Shown piece after piece: positions 1 through 5,961 of a DNA stretch of 10,196 nucleotides. The notes under the pieces are model-generated. The model saw nothing but the letters and a program-made list of their open reading frames with translations. It did no database searches and had not been told where the DNA came from. Each line of letters begins with the position of its first letter. Positions within the stretch are counted from its first letter, which is position 1. The position numbers and the translations under genes were made by a program. Source of the stretch: an uncultured bacterium (GTDB taxonomy: Bacteria; Pseudomonadota; Alphaproteobacteria; Rhodospirillales; Rhodospirillaceae); NCBI GenBank assembly GCA_903896775.1, contig CAITZE010000056.1:1-10196 (forward strand). Direction: 5' to 3'.

Positions 1-1209
1 ATCACCGACGAGTTCATGGAAGCGGTGCGCGACGATAAGAGCTTCGGCCTGCGCAGCCCTAAGACCAACGAAGTGATGAAGACGGTCAATGCTCGCGAGT
101 TGTGGCAGAAGATCCTGGAGACCCGCCTCAACACCGGCGAGCCCTATCTCATTTTCGGCGACACCATTAATCGCCAGATGCCCAAGCATCAGCGCGATCT
201 GGGCCTGAAGGTCACCACCTCCAACCTGTGCTCCGAGATCATGCTGCACACCGGTCCCGACCACAAAGGCGTCGACCGTACCGCTGTGTGCTGCCTGTCG
301 TCGCTCAACGTGGAGACCTGGGACGAATGGAATGCCGACGAGCAATTCATCCCCGACGTTATGCGTTTCCTCGACAATGTGCTGCAGGACTTCATCGACC
401 GTGCGCCGTCGTCGATGGAACGCGCCGTCTACTCGGCCAAGCGCGAACGTTCGGTCGGCCTTGGCATCATGGGCTATCACTCGTTCCTGCAAGCCAAAGG
501 CGTGCCGTTTGAGTCCGCCATGGCCAAGTCCTGGAACATCAAGATGTTCAAGCATATCCGCCGCGCCGCCGATGCGGCCTCGGTGCAGCTGGCCGAAGAA
601 CGTGGCGCTTGCCCTGACGCGGCTGAGTCCGGCGTTATGGCGCGCTTCTCGCACAAACTCGCGATTGCGCCGACGGCTTCCATCAGCATCATCTGCGGCG
701 GAACCAGCCCCTGCGTCGAGCCGATCCCGGCCAATATCTACACGCACAAAACTTTGTCCGGCTCGTTCACCGTCAAGAACCCGTACCTGACAAAGGTCCT
801 GGGCGAGAAGGGCCTCGACAATCCCGCGACCTGGAACTCGATCCTTGAGCATGAAGGTTCGGTCCAGCACTTGAACGGTCTCACCGCCGCCGAGAAAGAC
901 ACGTTCAAAACCGCTTTCGAGATCGACCAGCGCTGGGTGGTGGAACTCTCCGCCGACCGTTCGCCCTATATCTGCCAAGGTCAGTCCATCAACCTGTTCA
1001 TCCCCTCCGATGTGGATAAGTGGGACCTGATGATGCTGCATTGGCGCGCGTGGGAGTCAGGCGTGAAAAGCCTCTATTATCTTCGCTCCAAGTCGGTGCA
1101 GCGCGCCGCCTTCGCCGGCGTCGAAGCAGACAACACCCGTCAGTGGCCGGAAAAGCCCCTTAGTGGTGGCGGCCGCACCGACTATGAGGAATGTTTGGCC
1201 TGTCAGTAA
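1..1209 (+). CDS. nrdA: Ribonucleoside-diphosphate reductase class Ia, alpha (large) subunit, C-terminal part
   Basis: Catalytic subunit of aerobic ribonucleotide reductase, which reduces ribonucleoside diphosphates to deoxyribonucleotides in the cytoplasm together with NrdB. The frame is open from base 1, so the N-terminal part (allosteric region and first redox cysteine) lies outside the window; 402 residues are visible. Seen: NLCSEI near codons 75-79, giving the Asn, the thiyl-radical Cys and the Glu that match E. coli N437/C439/E441; AVCCLSS about 20 residues later, whose first Cys aligns with redox C462; PTAS followed by a Gly-rich loop, typical of the family; the radical-transfer pair LYY (Tyr codons at 1075-1080); and a C-terminal CLAC, the CxxC pair that passes reducing power from thioredoxin or glutaredoxin. 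The distance from the catalytic Cys to the C-terminus (about 325 residues) matches E. coli (322). nrdB follows after 46 bases, so the two form an operon. Any promoter or NrdR box lies upstream of the window. Confidence 0.96.
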   Translation: MTDEFMEAVRDDKSFGLRSPKTNEVMKTVNARELWQKILETRLNTGEPYLIFGDTINRQMPKHQRDLGLKVTTSNLCSEIMLHTGPDHKGVDRTAVCCLSSLNVETWDEWNADEQFIPDVMRFLDNVLQDFIDRAPSSMERAVYSAKRERSVGLGIMGYHSFLQAKGVPFESAMAKSWNIKMFKHIRRAADAASVQLAEERGACPDAAESGVMARFSHKLAIAPTASISIICGGTSPCVEPIPANIYTHKTLSGSFTVKNPYLTKVLGEKGLDNPATWNSILEHEGSVQHLNGLTAAEKDTFKTAFEIDQRWVVELSADRSPYICQGQSINLFIPSDVDKWDLMMLHWRAWESGVKSLYYLRSKSVQRAAFAGVEADNTRQWPEKPLSGGGRTDYEECLACQ

Positions 1210-1255
1210 TCCGCTATACTGATCCCACAATTCCTAAGCCAAAAAGACCACGCCA

Positions 1256-2308
1256 ATGAACATTATCTCCCCCACTCTGCCCGGCCTCATGATTCCCAGT
1301 CAGGGCTACAAGCCGTTCCGTTATCCGTGGGCTCACGACTATTGGAAGCGCCAGCAGCAGATCCACTGGATGCCGGAAGAAGTGCCGCTCGGCGAAGACT
1401 GTAAGGATTGGGCCGGCAAACTCACCGACGCCGAGCGCAGTCTGCTCAGTCAGATTTTCCGTTTCTTCACCCAATCGGACATTGAGGTGAACGACAACTA
1501 TATGGAACGCTACGCCCGCGTCTTCAAACCGACCGAAATCAAGATGATGTTGGCGGCGTTCTCGAATATGGAGACCATCCATATCGCGGCTTACGCCCTA
1601 CTGCTTGAAACCATCGGCATGCCGGAAACCGAATTCGGCGCCTTCATGCAGTACAAGGCCATGGCCGACAAACACAGCTACATGCAGAAATTCGGCGTGG
1701 ATACCCCCGCCGATATCGCGCGTACGCTAGCCATGTTCGGCGGTTTTACGGAAGGTCTGCAGTTGTTCGCGTCCTTCGCCATGCTGCTCAACTTCCCGCG
1801 CCAGAACAAAATGAAGGGCATGGGCCAGATCGTATCCTGGTCGGTGCGCGACGAAAGCCTGCACTGCGAAGCAATCATCAAGCTGTTCCATACGTTCACG
1901 CGCGAAACCAACTGCCTTACGCAGGGCGTGAAGGATGACATTGTCGATTGCTGCAAGACCGTCGTCGGTCTGGAAGACAAGTTCATCGAGCTTGCCTTCG
2001 ACATGGGCCCCGTCAACGGCATGACGCCGGAAGACATCCAATCTTACATTCGCTACATCGCCGATTGGCGTCTCTCACAACTGGGCCTGCCGGCCGTTTA
2101 CGGCATCAAAGAGCATCCGCTGCCCTGGTTGCAGCAGATTCTGAACGGCGTCGAACACGCCAACTTCTTCGAAGCCCGCGCCACCGAGTATTCTAAAGCC
2201 GCGACGCGCGGTCAGTGGCACGGCGCCGAGGGTGTGTGGTCGCACTTCGATAAGATGCAGTCGGCCCGCAAGGCCGCCGCCGAGGCTGAAGGCGTCGCCG
2301 CGGAATAA
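1256..2308 (+). CDS. nrdB: Ribonucleoside-diphosphate reductase class Ia, beta (small) subunit
   Basis: Radical-generating subunit of ribonucleotide reductase, 350 residues. It houses a di-iron centre and a tyrosyl radical that is passed to NrdA. All expected residues are present with E. coli spacing: D75, E106, H109 and radical Y113 in ETIHIAAY, then E166, E200 and H203 in DESLHCE. The D75-E106 gap (31) and E166-E200 gap (34) equal those of E. coli D84-E115 and E204-E238. Y312 in NFFEARATEY lines up with the C-terminal radical-transfer Tyr (E. coli Y356; NrdF proteins have NFF followed by a Tyr at the same spacing). The last 38 residues contain no Tyr and end in an Ala/Glu-rich stretch, unlike the E. 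coli tail that docks on NrdA. The ATG is preceded only by a weak purine run, so translation may be coupled to nrdA. A terminator follows about 20 bases after the stop. Confidence 0.97.
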   Translation: MNIISPTLPGLMIPSQGYKPFRYPWAHDYWKRQQQIHWMPEEVPLGEDCKDWAGKLTDAERSLLSQIFRFFTQSDIEVNDNYMERYARVFKPTEIKMMLAAFSNMETIHIAAYALLLETIGMPETEFGAFMQYKAMADKHSYMQKFGVDTPADIARTLAMFGGFTEGLQLFASFAMLLNFPRQNKMKGMGQIVSWSVRDESLHCEAIIKLFHTFTRETNCLTQGVKDDIVDCCKTVVGLEDKFIELAFDMGPVNGMTPEDIQSYIRYIADWRLSQLGLPAVYGIKEHPLPWLQQILNGVEHANFFEARATEYSKAATRGQWHGAEGVWSHFDKMQSARKAAAEAEGVAAE

Positions 2309-2328
2309 AGTTCTATCAAATGTCAGAA

Positions 2329-2365
2329 GAAAGGCCGCTCGCGGGTACGGGAGGGGCCTTTTTCT
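2329..2365 (+). terminator. Rho-independent terminator of nrdAB, possibly bidirectional
   Basis: GAAAGGCC (2329-2336) pairs with GGCCTTTT (2355-2362, one G-T pair) around an 18-base GC-rich loop, and five T follow or overlap the right arm (2359-2363). It starts 20 bases after the nrdB stop. On the minus strand the same stem is followed by a broken T tract (TTTCTTCT), so it may also stop transcripts arriving from the minus-strand gene that ends at 2364. Confidence 0.8.
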
Positions 2366-2924
2366 AAAATTTCAAGTTGTCGACGATTACCTCGATAGCG
2401 AGATTTTTGAACACGTAATCTTGTAAGCCCAAAACAGGATGCGCTGTAGGCATAACCGTTACATTGGAAACACTAATCACTACATCCAATTTTCTATTTC
2501 TGATGTGAAGCGTCCGCACGGGTCCATCAACTGAATGATCGGCCCCTTCAACAAAATCGCTAGCATTGAACATGTATTCTTGAAGTCCATGCCATATGCC
2601 CGGCGGATTAAGGAGGTTGGGTGAATCGAAGGATGCCCTAGGCCGATGCATCACTAGGTCGAGATGGCTCTGTTCTCCTGGTACATCTCGTTCAGGTTGG
2701 AGTGTGAGCACATAAGCGACTGCGCCATTGACAGATTTGATCACAATTTTTGGTCGCGTATTGCCGTCTGCCTGATATTCCAAAGTTCCAGAAAAAGGGG
2801 CGATCTGCGCGAAGGCATTATTTGAGAATACAAATAATGCAAAGAGAACGAATGCAATCTCGGCCCGCGCTATGCTGGCTATCCTTTGCAGATGATTACG
2901 TTGACGTTTTTTCTCCGGCCCCAC
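2364..2924 (-). CDS. Small exported protein of unknown family; candidate periplasmic partner or immunity protein of the 3D-domain gene
   Basis: I do not recognise a family. With the GTG start at 2924 the product has 186 residues. The first 20 are rich in Lys/Arg, then comes a hydrophobic run (about 21-34, AEIAFVLFALFVF), then SNNAFA-Q, which fits signal peptidase I cleavage after residue 39. The mature part (about 147 residues) is polar with alternating hydrophobic residues suggesting beta structure (for example LDVVISVSNVTV), has no transmembrane segment and no Cys. I chose GTG at 2924 because GGAGG lies 7 bases upstream (2932-2936); an in-frame ATG at 2954 would add 10 residues and lacks an obvious ribosome site. 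The start lies inside the 3D-domain gene (46-base overlap), implying coupled translation. Base composition (about 40-53 % G+C in sampled lines) is much lower than in flanking housekeeping genes. A role as immunity protein is inferred only from position and export signal. Confidence 0.72.
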   Translation of the reverse strand: MGPEKKRQRNHLQRIASIARAEIAFVLFALFVFSNNAFAQIAPFSGTLEYQADGNTRPKIVIKSVNGAVAYVLTLQPERDVPGEQSHLDLVMHRPRASFDSPNLLNPPGIWHGLQEYMFNASDFVEGADHSVDGPVRTLHIRNRKLDVVISVSNVTVMPTAHPVLGLQDYVFKNLAIEVIVDNLKF

Positions 2925-3415
2925 TTTTTTGCCTCCGCCACCGTTTTGAACCATATATCCAATTTGTTGTTGTGTATTGCACTACCCCTGTCTTGCACCG
3001 TACCCCAGCCAAAGCCAGGCACATACATCCTTGTACCAAATTTGTATCCCGGCGGAGCTGCAAAGGTCCCTGACCTCGTTTTTGCACCGCTACTTGCTTG
3101 CCCATAACCTGGATCTCCCGGATGCTTACCCGTGCTTTCTGGCCCATCCGTATAACCGGTGACCTCCATTGGCACGATGTCATATCCTTTTGGACAACGC
3201 GTGGAGATTTCCCGTTCACCTCCAGTCTTGGATGTCGCCCCGTCTTTGGTCCACTCCCCGCTCTCTTGCCCGCTGCCCTTCGGTATACGCGGTTCGTTGG
3301 AGACATCGTGTGAGGGTGCGCCGCTGTTCTGGGCGGCTTGACGTTCTTTCATGAGCGCGACAGCTTGTGCACGGGTAAGGGAGCCGGAGCTGCTGTTGCG
3401 GAAAATCGGTGGCAT
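2879..3415 (-). CDS. 3D-domain (MltA/YuiC-like double-psi beta-barrel) protein without signal peptide; candidate secreted muralytic effector
   Basis: A 178-residue protein. Residues 1-33 are a polar, partly helical leader (LTRAQAVALMKERQAAQ). Residues 43-56 read RIPKGSGQESGEWT, a motif I recall in the N-terminal parts of many alphaproteobacterial accessory or phage-type proteins. Residues about 84-176 match the 3D domain: VTGYTDGPESTG, GYGQASSGAKTRSGT, FGTRMYVPGFGWG, VQDRGSAI (D142), LDIWF (D153) and AKKWGRRKNVNVII. In MltA and YuiC-type enzymes the Asp of the (V/A)xDxG motif is catalytic for lytic cleavage of peptidoglycan glycan strands; here it is D142. The Asp often found before the GT motif is replaced (AAPP), a variant I believe occurs in some members. 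There is no signal peptide, lipobox or membrane segment, which is odd for a wall-acting enzyme and suggests export by a dedicated system or lysis. The start at 3415 has GGAGGT 4 bases upstream. Overlaps the exported-protein gene by 46 bases. Confidence 0.82.
   Translation of the reverse strand: MPPIFRNSSSGSLTRAQAVALMKERQAAQNSGAPSHDVSNEPRIPKGSGQESGEWTKDGATSKTGGEREISTRCPKGYDIVPMEVTGYTDGPESTGKHPGDPGYGQASSGAKTRSGTFAAPPGYKFGTRMYVPGFGWGTVQDRGSAIHNNKLDIWFKTVAEAKKWGRRKNVNVIICKG
2932..2936 (-). promoter_or_regulatory. Ribosome binding site that decides a GTG start
   Basis: GGAGG on the minus strand, 7 bases before GTG at 2924, lying inside the coding sequence of the upstream 3D-domain gene. It favours the GTG start over the ATG at 2954. 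Confidence 0.6.
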
Positions 3416-3419
3416 GTTG

Positions 3420-3425
3420 ACCTCC
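3420..3425 (-). promoter_or_regulatory. Strong ribosome binding site for the 3D-domain gene
   Basis: GGAGGT on the minus strand, 4 bases before the ATG at 3415. It rules out the longer in-frame start at 3607, which would add 64 residues unrelated to the family. Confidence 0.8.
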
Positions 3426-3436
3426 AAAATGAGCAC

Positions 3437-3452
3437 GCGGAATAATTTCCGC
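3437..3452 (-). repeat. Perfect short palindrome before the 3D-domain gene
   Basis: GCGGAA-TAAT-TTCCGC: two perfect 6-base arms around a 4-base centre, 22-37 bases upstream of the ATG at 3415 and just before its ribosome binding site. It could be an operator or a small hairpin in the 5' leader. No T tract follows on the minus strand, so it is not a terminator. Confidence 0.5.
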
Positions 3453-3520
3453 TTCCTATTCTGGTTTAGGTTTTTACGCGCCGTGTGCAAGATGCCTACC
3501 CCGAGTTGTTCCCGGTAATC

Positions 3521-3565
3521 AAAGCTTTTTCGACGTTTACCGTCTGATCTGACGTTGAAAGCTTT
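3521..3565. repeat. Imperfect inverted repeat in the divergent intergenic region
   Basis: AAAGCTTT (3521-3528) plus ACGT (3533-3536) is mirrored by ACGT (3552-3555) plus AAAGCTTT (3558-3565), with an uneven 4/2-base interruption and a 15-base centre. Both cores are themselves palindromic. GACGTT also occurs as a direct repeat at 3532 and 3551, 19 bases apart. It lies between the start of the 3D-domain gene and that of the DUF3775 gene, where a regulator could act on both. Confidence 0.4.
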
Positions 3566-3583
3566 CTGCAAATCCTGTCCAAT
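3555..3583 (+). promoter_or_regulatory. Possible sigma-70 promoter for the DUF3775 gene
   Basis: TTGAAA (3555-3560) and TCCAAT (3578-3583) are separated by 17 bases and lie 40 bases before the ATG at 3624. The -10 matches the consensus at only four of six bases. The right arm of the inverted repeat at 3521-3565 overlaps the -35, so a protein bound there could block it. Weak evidence. Confidence 0.25.
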
Positions 3584-3623
3584 GCGCAGCATGTTTCGAG
3601 CAGGCAAGGAGGCCGAGCGGGCT

Positions 3624-4025
3624 ATGGATATCGCTGTTGAAACCGTTTGCTATGTCATCAATCGCGCGCGCGAAGTAATGGCCGATATGGATCCGCTGGA
3701 AGACGAGCCGGATCAACATTCCGCTGATGATGCGTTGGAAGACGACCTGCCCGAAGAAGATAGCGGCGCGGTCGATAATGCCGACTACGACGACCTCAAG
3801 GCTTTCATCGATAGCCTCAACGAAGACGAACAATCCAATCTCGTGGCTCTGACCTGGATCGGTCGCGGCACCTATACCGCTGACGATTGGGACGAGGCCG
3901 TTGAGGTCGCCCAGGAAGAACACCCCAAACGCGTCGGGCGTTATCTGCTGAGCCAACCGCTTCTGGCCGATGAATTGGAAGAAGGCCTCAGCGAGTTGGG
4001 TTTTTCCTGCGAAGACGCAGAGTAG
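3624..4025 (+). CDS. DUF3775 domain protein, function unknown
   Basis: A 133-residue, strongly acidic cytoplasmic protein. Features I associate with DUF3775 (a small family common in Alphaproteobacteria): an N-terminal helix with VCYVINRARE (8-17), a low-complexity acidic middle (about 22-60, rich in Asp and Glu), the core EQSNLVALTWIGRG (69-82), then W89, and a C-terminal YLLSQPLLADELEEGLSELG (107-126). No catalytic motif, membrane segment or signal peptide is visible. ATG at 3624 is chosen because AAGGAGG (3606-3612) lies 11 bases upstream and the family similarity starts here; an in-frame ATG at 3555 would swallow this site and add 23 unrelated residues. The stop codon ends one base before the last codon of the oppositely oriented bioD, leaving no room for a dedicated terminator. 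It appears to be a single-gene unit; context gives no clue to its role. Confidence 0.85.
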   Translation: MDIAVETVCYVINRAREVMADMDPLEDEPDQHSADDALEDDLPEEDSGAVDNADYDDLKAFIDSLNEDEQSNLVALTWIGRGTYTADDWDEAVEVAQEEHPKRVGRYLLSQPLLADELEEGLSELGFSCEDAE

Positions 4026-4700
4026 TTATCCGGACACCAGAGCTTCTAAGGCCACGAAGCCGGCGTTGCTCGTCATTGCATCGCGCGGCAGCGTGACCAC
4101 CGACGCATTGACCCGCGCAGCCAGCGTTTGTGCGGTCTCGCCATGCGCCACGCTGCTGCCGGGCGATTCATTCACCACCAGAGCCGCGACCCGCAGCCCT
4201 CGATGCGTCAAGGCTTCGACGGCTGTCAGGGTGTGGCTGATGGTGCCGAGATAACTACCGGTCACCAGGATCAGCGGCAATTTCATCTCCGCCATCCAGT
4301 CGAGCGTCGTATGCTTGGCATCGAGCGGCACCATGACCCCGCCGATGCCCTCGATGAGCAAAACGCCCCTGGTCTCGGTCACGGCTTTGCGCGTGAAATC
4401 GAGGAGGCCCGCATAATCGACGGCACGGCTTTCCCGTGCTGCCGCCATATGGGGCGATAATGCTGCCGTGAAACGCCAGGGGCATAGGTTTGCGACGTTT
4501 TCCGTCGTGATGGACTGGCCCATTGCGGCCAGCAGTTGGCCCGCATCGCTTTGCGCGGCATCTTCGTCGTTGTAGCCGCTGGCCACAGGTTTGATGGCGG
4601 CGACGGCTTGATTGCGTTGCTTCAATATCCTGACTAGTCCGGCAGTGACAAAGGTCTTGCCGATATCGGTGCCGGTTGCAGCGACGAAAAAAGCGGGCAT
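4026..4700 (-). CDS. bioD: ATP-dependent dethiobiotin synthetase
   Basis: BioD closes the ureido ring: it carboxylates 7,8-diaminononanoate with CO2 and ATP to give dethiobiotin, the substrate of BioB. 224 residues, usual for the family. Seen: P-loop GTDIGKT (residues 10-16, Lys15 and Thr16); KPVASG with K37, the same position as the catalytic Lys of E. coli BioD; IEGIGGVMVPL (about 116-126), matching the (V/I)EGxGG motif that binds substrate and magnesium; and LPLILVTGSYLGTISHTL (141-158). It is the second gene of bioF-bioD: the bioF stop lies only 3 bases before this ATG, and TAAGG at the end of bioF can serve as ribosome site, so translation is probably coupled. It converges on the DUF3775 gene with no bases between the two stop codons. 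Confidence 0.95.
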   Translation of the reverse strand: MPAFFVAATGTDIGKTFVTAGLVRILKQRNQAVAAIKPVASGYNDEDAAQSDAGQLLAAMGQSITTENVANLCPWRFTAALSPHMAAARESRAVDYAGLLDFTRKAVTETRGVLLIEGIGGVMVPLDAKHTTLDWMAEMKLPLILVTGSYLGTISHTLTAVEALTHRGLRVAALVVNESPGSSVAHGETAQTLAARVNASVVTLPRDAMTSNAGFVALEALVSG

Positions 4701-4703
4701 GAT

Positions 4704-5858
4704 TTAGCGCCTTAAAATGCGTTCGCCGATGATCGACGCTAATCTCTCGATCTCGGAATCAGGATGGGCAGCGGTGAAAGTCACGCGCAGGCGCGATGTC
4801 CCCGGCGTAACCGTCGGCGAGCGGATTGCAGCGACCAAAAAGCCTTCATCTTCCAGCATGCGCGAGGCGTTTAAAGCTTCTTCGGTCTCACCGATGATGA
4901 TCGGCACAATGGGACTTTGCGCTTCAGGCAAGCCCAGCCGCGCTGTAAAGGTCTTGGCTTTCCGCAAAGGTTTGATCGCATGATTGGGATCGCGGTCGAT
5001 CAGATCAACGGCCGCCATCGCTGCCGCAACGCTGGCGGGTGGCAATCCGGTTGAATAAACAAAAGTGCGCGCGCGGGTTTTGACGAGATCAATCACCGGC
5101 TGGGAGGCGCACAAGTACCCGCCGTAACTCCCGACGGCTTTGGAAAGCGTGCCCATTTGCAATGGCACATCGGCTTTGCGCGCACGCGCGAAGCTTGATC
5201 CGCGTCCGCCGCCCACCACGCCGATGCCGTGGGCATCGTCGGACAGCAGCCAGGCGTCGTATTCGCGCGCTAATGCGCCAAGTTCCTGAAGCGGGGCGAG
5301 ATCGCCATCCATGGAGAACACGCCGTCCGTCGCGATCATGGCATGGCGATGGCTAGCGCGATGCGCTTTCAAAAGCTCAGCGGCATGGGCGACATCGTTG
5401 TGGCGAAAGGTCAGCATCTTTCCGCCGCTCAAAGCCGCCCCAGCAAGAATGCAGGAGTGCGACAGCTCGTCTACCAACACCAGATCGTTGCGCCCCATCA
5501 GCGCCGAGATGATCCCTAAGTTCGCGAGATAGCCCGATCCGAAAATACAGGCGGCTTCGGTATCCTTCAGTTTTGCAAGCTTTGTCTCAAGCGCGGCGAA
5601 TAAAGGATGGTTGCCGGTGACCAACCGGGACGCGCCCGCGCCGACGCCATGTGTGCGGATGGCCGCAATGGCAGCTTCTTGAACACGCGGGTCTTGCGTG
5701 AAATTCAGATAATCGTTGCAGGAGAAGGACAGAAGCCTGCGGCCCCCCCGCACGAGCCAGATGCTGTTTTCGCGCGCCGTATCGACCAGCGTTCGGCGCA
5801 GATTCTTGGCTTCAAGGCTGGCGAGCTTCTGCGCGGCAAAGGTATCGAGGCTGCTCAT
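4704..5858 (-). CDS. bioF: 8-amino-7-oxononanoate synthase (KAPA synthase)
   Basis: PLP-dependent alpha-oxoamine synthase that condenses pimeloyl-ACP (or CoA) with L-alanine, releasing CO2, to give 8-amino-7-oxononanoate. 384 residues, same size as E. coli BioF. Active-site residues are all present: H134 in ELSHSC, S182 in VFSMDGD, D207 and H210 in SDDAHGIG, T237 and the PLP-binding K240 in MGTLSKAVG. GAGASRLVTGNH (about 73-84) is the usual substrate-loop signature. It is the first gene of the bioF-bioD pair. The ATG at 5858 has no good Shine-Dalgarno sequence, but similarity to the family begins within the first residues (LASLEAKNLRRTL), so the start is credible. It is transcribed divergently from bioB across a 103-base gap that probably holds the shared control region. 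Confidence 0.95.
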   Translation of the reverse strand: MSSLDTFAAQKLASLEAKNLRRTLVDTARENSIWLVRGGRRLLSFSCNDYLNFTQDPRVQEAAIAAIRTHGVGAGASRLVTGNHPLFAALETKLAKLKDTEAACIFGSGYLANLGIISALMGRNDLVLVDELSHSCILAGAALSGGKMLTFRHNDVAHAAELLKAHRASHRHAMIATDGVFSMDGDLAPLQELGALAREYDAWLLSDDAHGIGVVGGGRGSSFARARKADVPLQMGTLSKAVGSYGGYLCASQPVIDLVKTRARTFVYSTGLPPASVAAAMAAVDLIDRDPNHAIKPLRKAKTFTARLGLPEAQSPIVPIIIGETEEALNASRMLEDEGFLVAAIRSPTVTPGTSRLRVTFTAAHPDSEIERLASIIGERILRR

Positions 5859-5961
5859 AACCGGCTATTCTTCCCGCGAGACTGGCGCTTCGACCTTGAC
5901 GGTCACTGCGTGTATCTTTACCCCGTTTAGCGTATCTGGTTCCAAGAAAGGCATACTTAAT
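5859..5961. promoter_or_regulatory. Divergent bioF / bioB control region
   Basis: This 103-base gap must hold promoters for bioFD (minus) and bioBA (plus). Seen: TTGACGG at 5896-5902, a good alphaproteobacterial -35 for bioB, though no matching -10 is convincing; and a direct repeat GTATCT at 5912-5917 and 5932-5937, exactly 20 bases apart, so on one face of the helix. The first copy, GTATCTTTAC (5912-5921), matches 7 of 10 positions of the consensus I recall for the alphaproteobacterial biotin repressor BioR (TTATMKATAA). No E. coli-type BirA operator halves were found. The repressor assignment is an inference from a weak match. Confidence 0.45.

Noticed and set aside
332..790. 152-residue open frame on the plus strand inside nrdA
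   Set aside because: It is a shifted frame of the NrdA coding region with an Arg/Ser/Pro-rich product and no ribosome site.
1215..1220. TATACT in the nrdA-nrdB gap as a -10 for nrdB
   Set aside because: No -35 at a suitable distance; the 46-base spacing fits simple co-transcription with nrdA.
2879..3415. Reading the 3D-domain protein as an RlpA-type lipoprotein or a full MltA
   Set aside because: There is no signal peptide or lipobox, the length is about half that of MltA, and the MltA-specific insert domain is missing.
3416..3607. 64-residue upstream extension of the 3D-domain gene
   Set aside because: The ATG at 3415 has a strong GGAGGT site at the right distance; the extension spans the palindromic leader and would encode a sequence with no similarity to the domain.
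5716..5961. Upstream in-frame extension of bioB (82 more residues)
   Set aside because: It overlaps bioF antisense and the divergent control region, lacks BioB similarity, and the ATG at 5962 has its own ribosome site.
5859..5961. E. coli-type BirA operator between bioF and bioB
   Set aside because: No TTGTAAACC-like half site or its mirror was found in either orientation.
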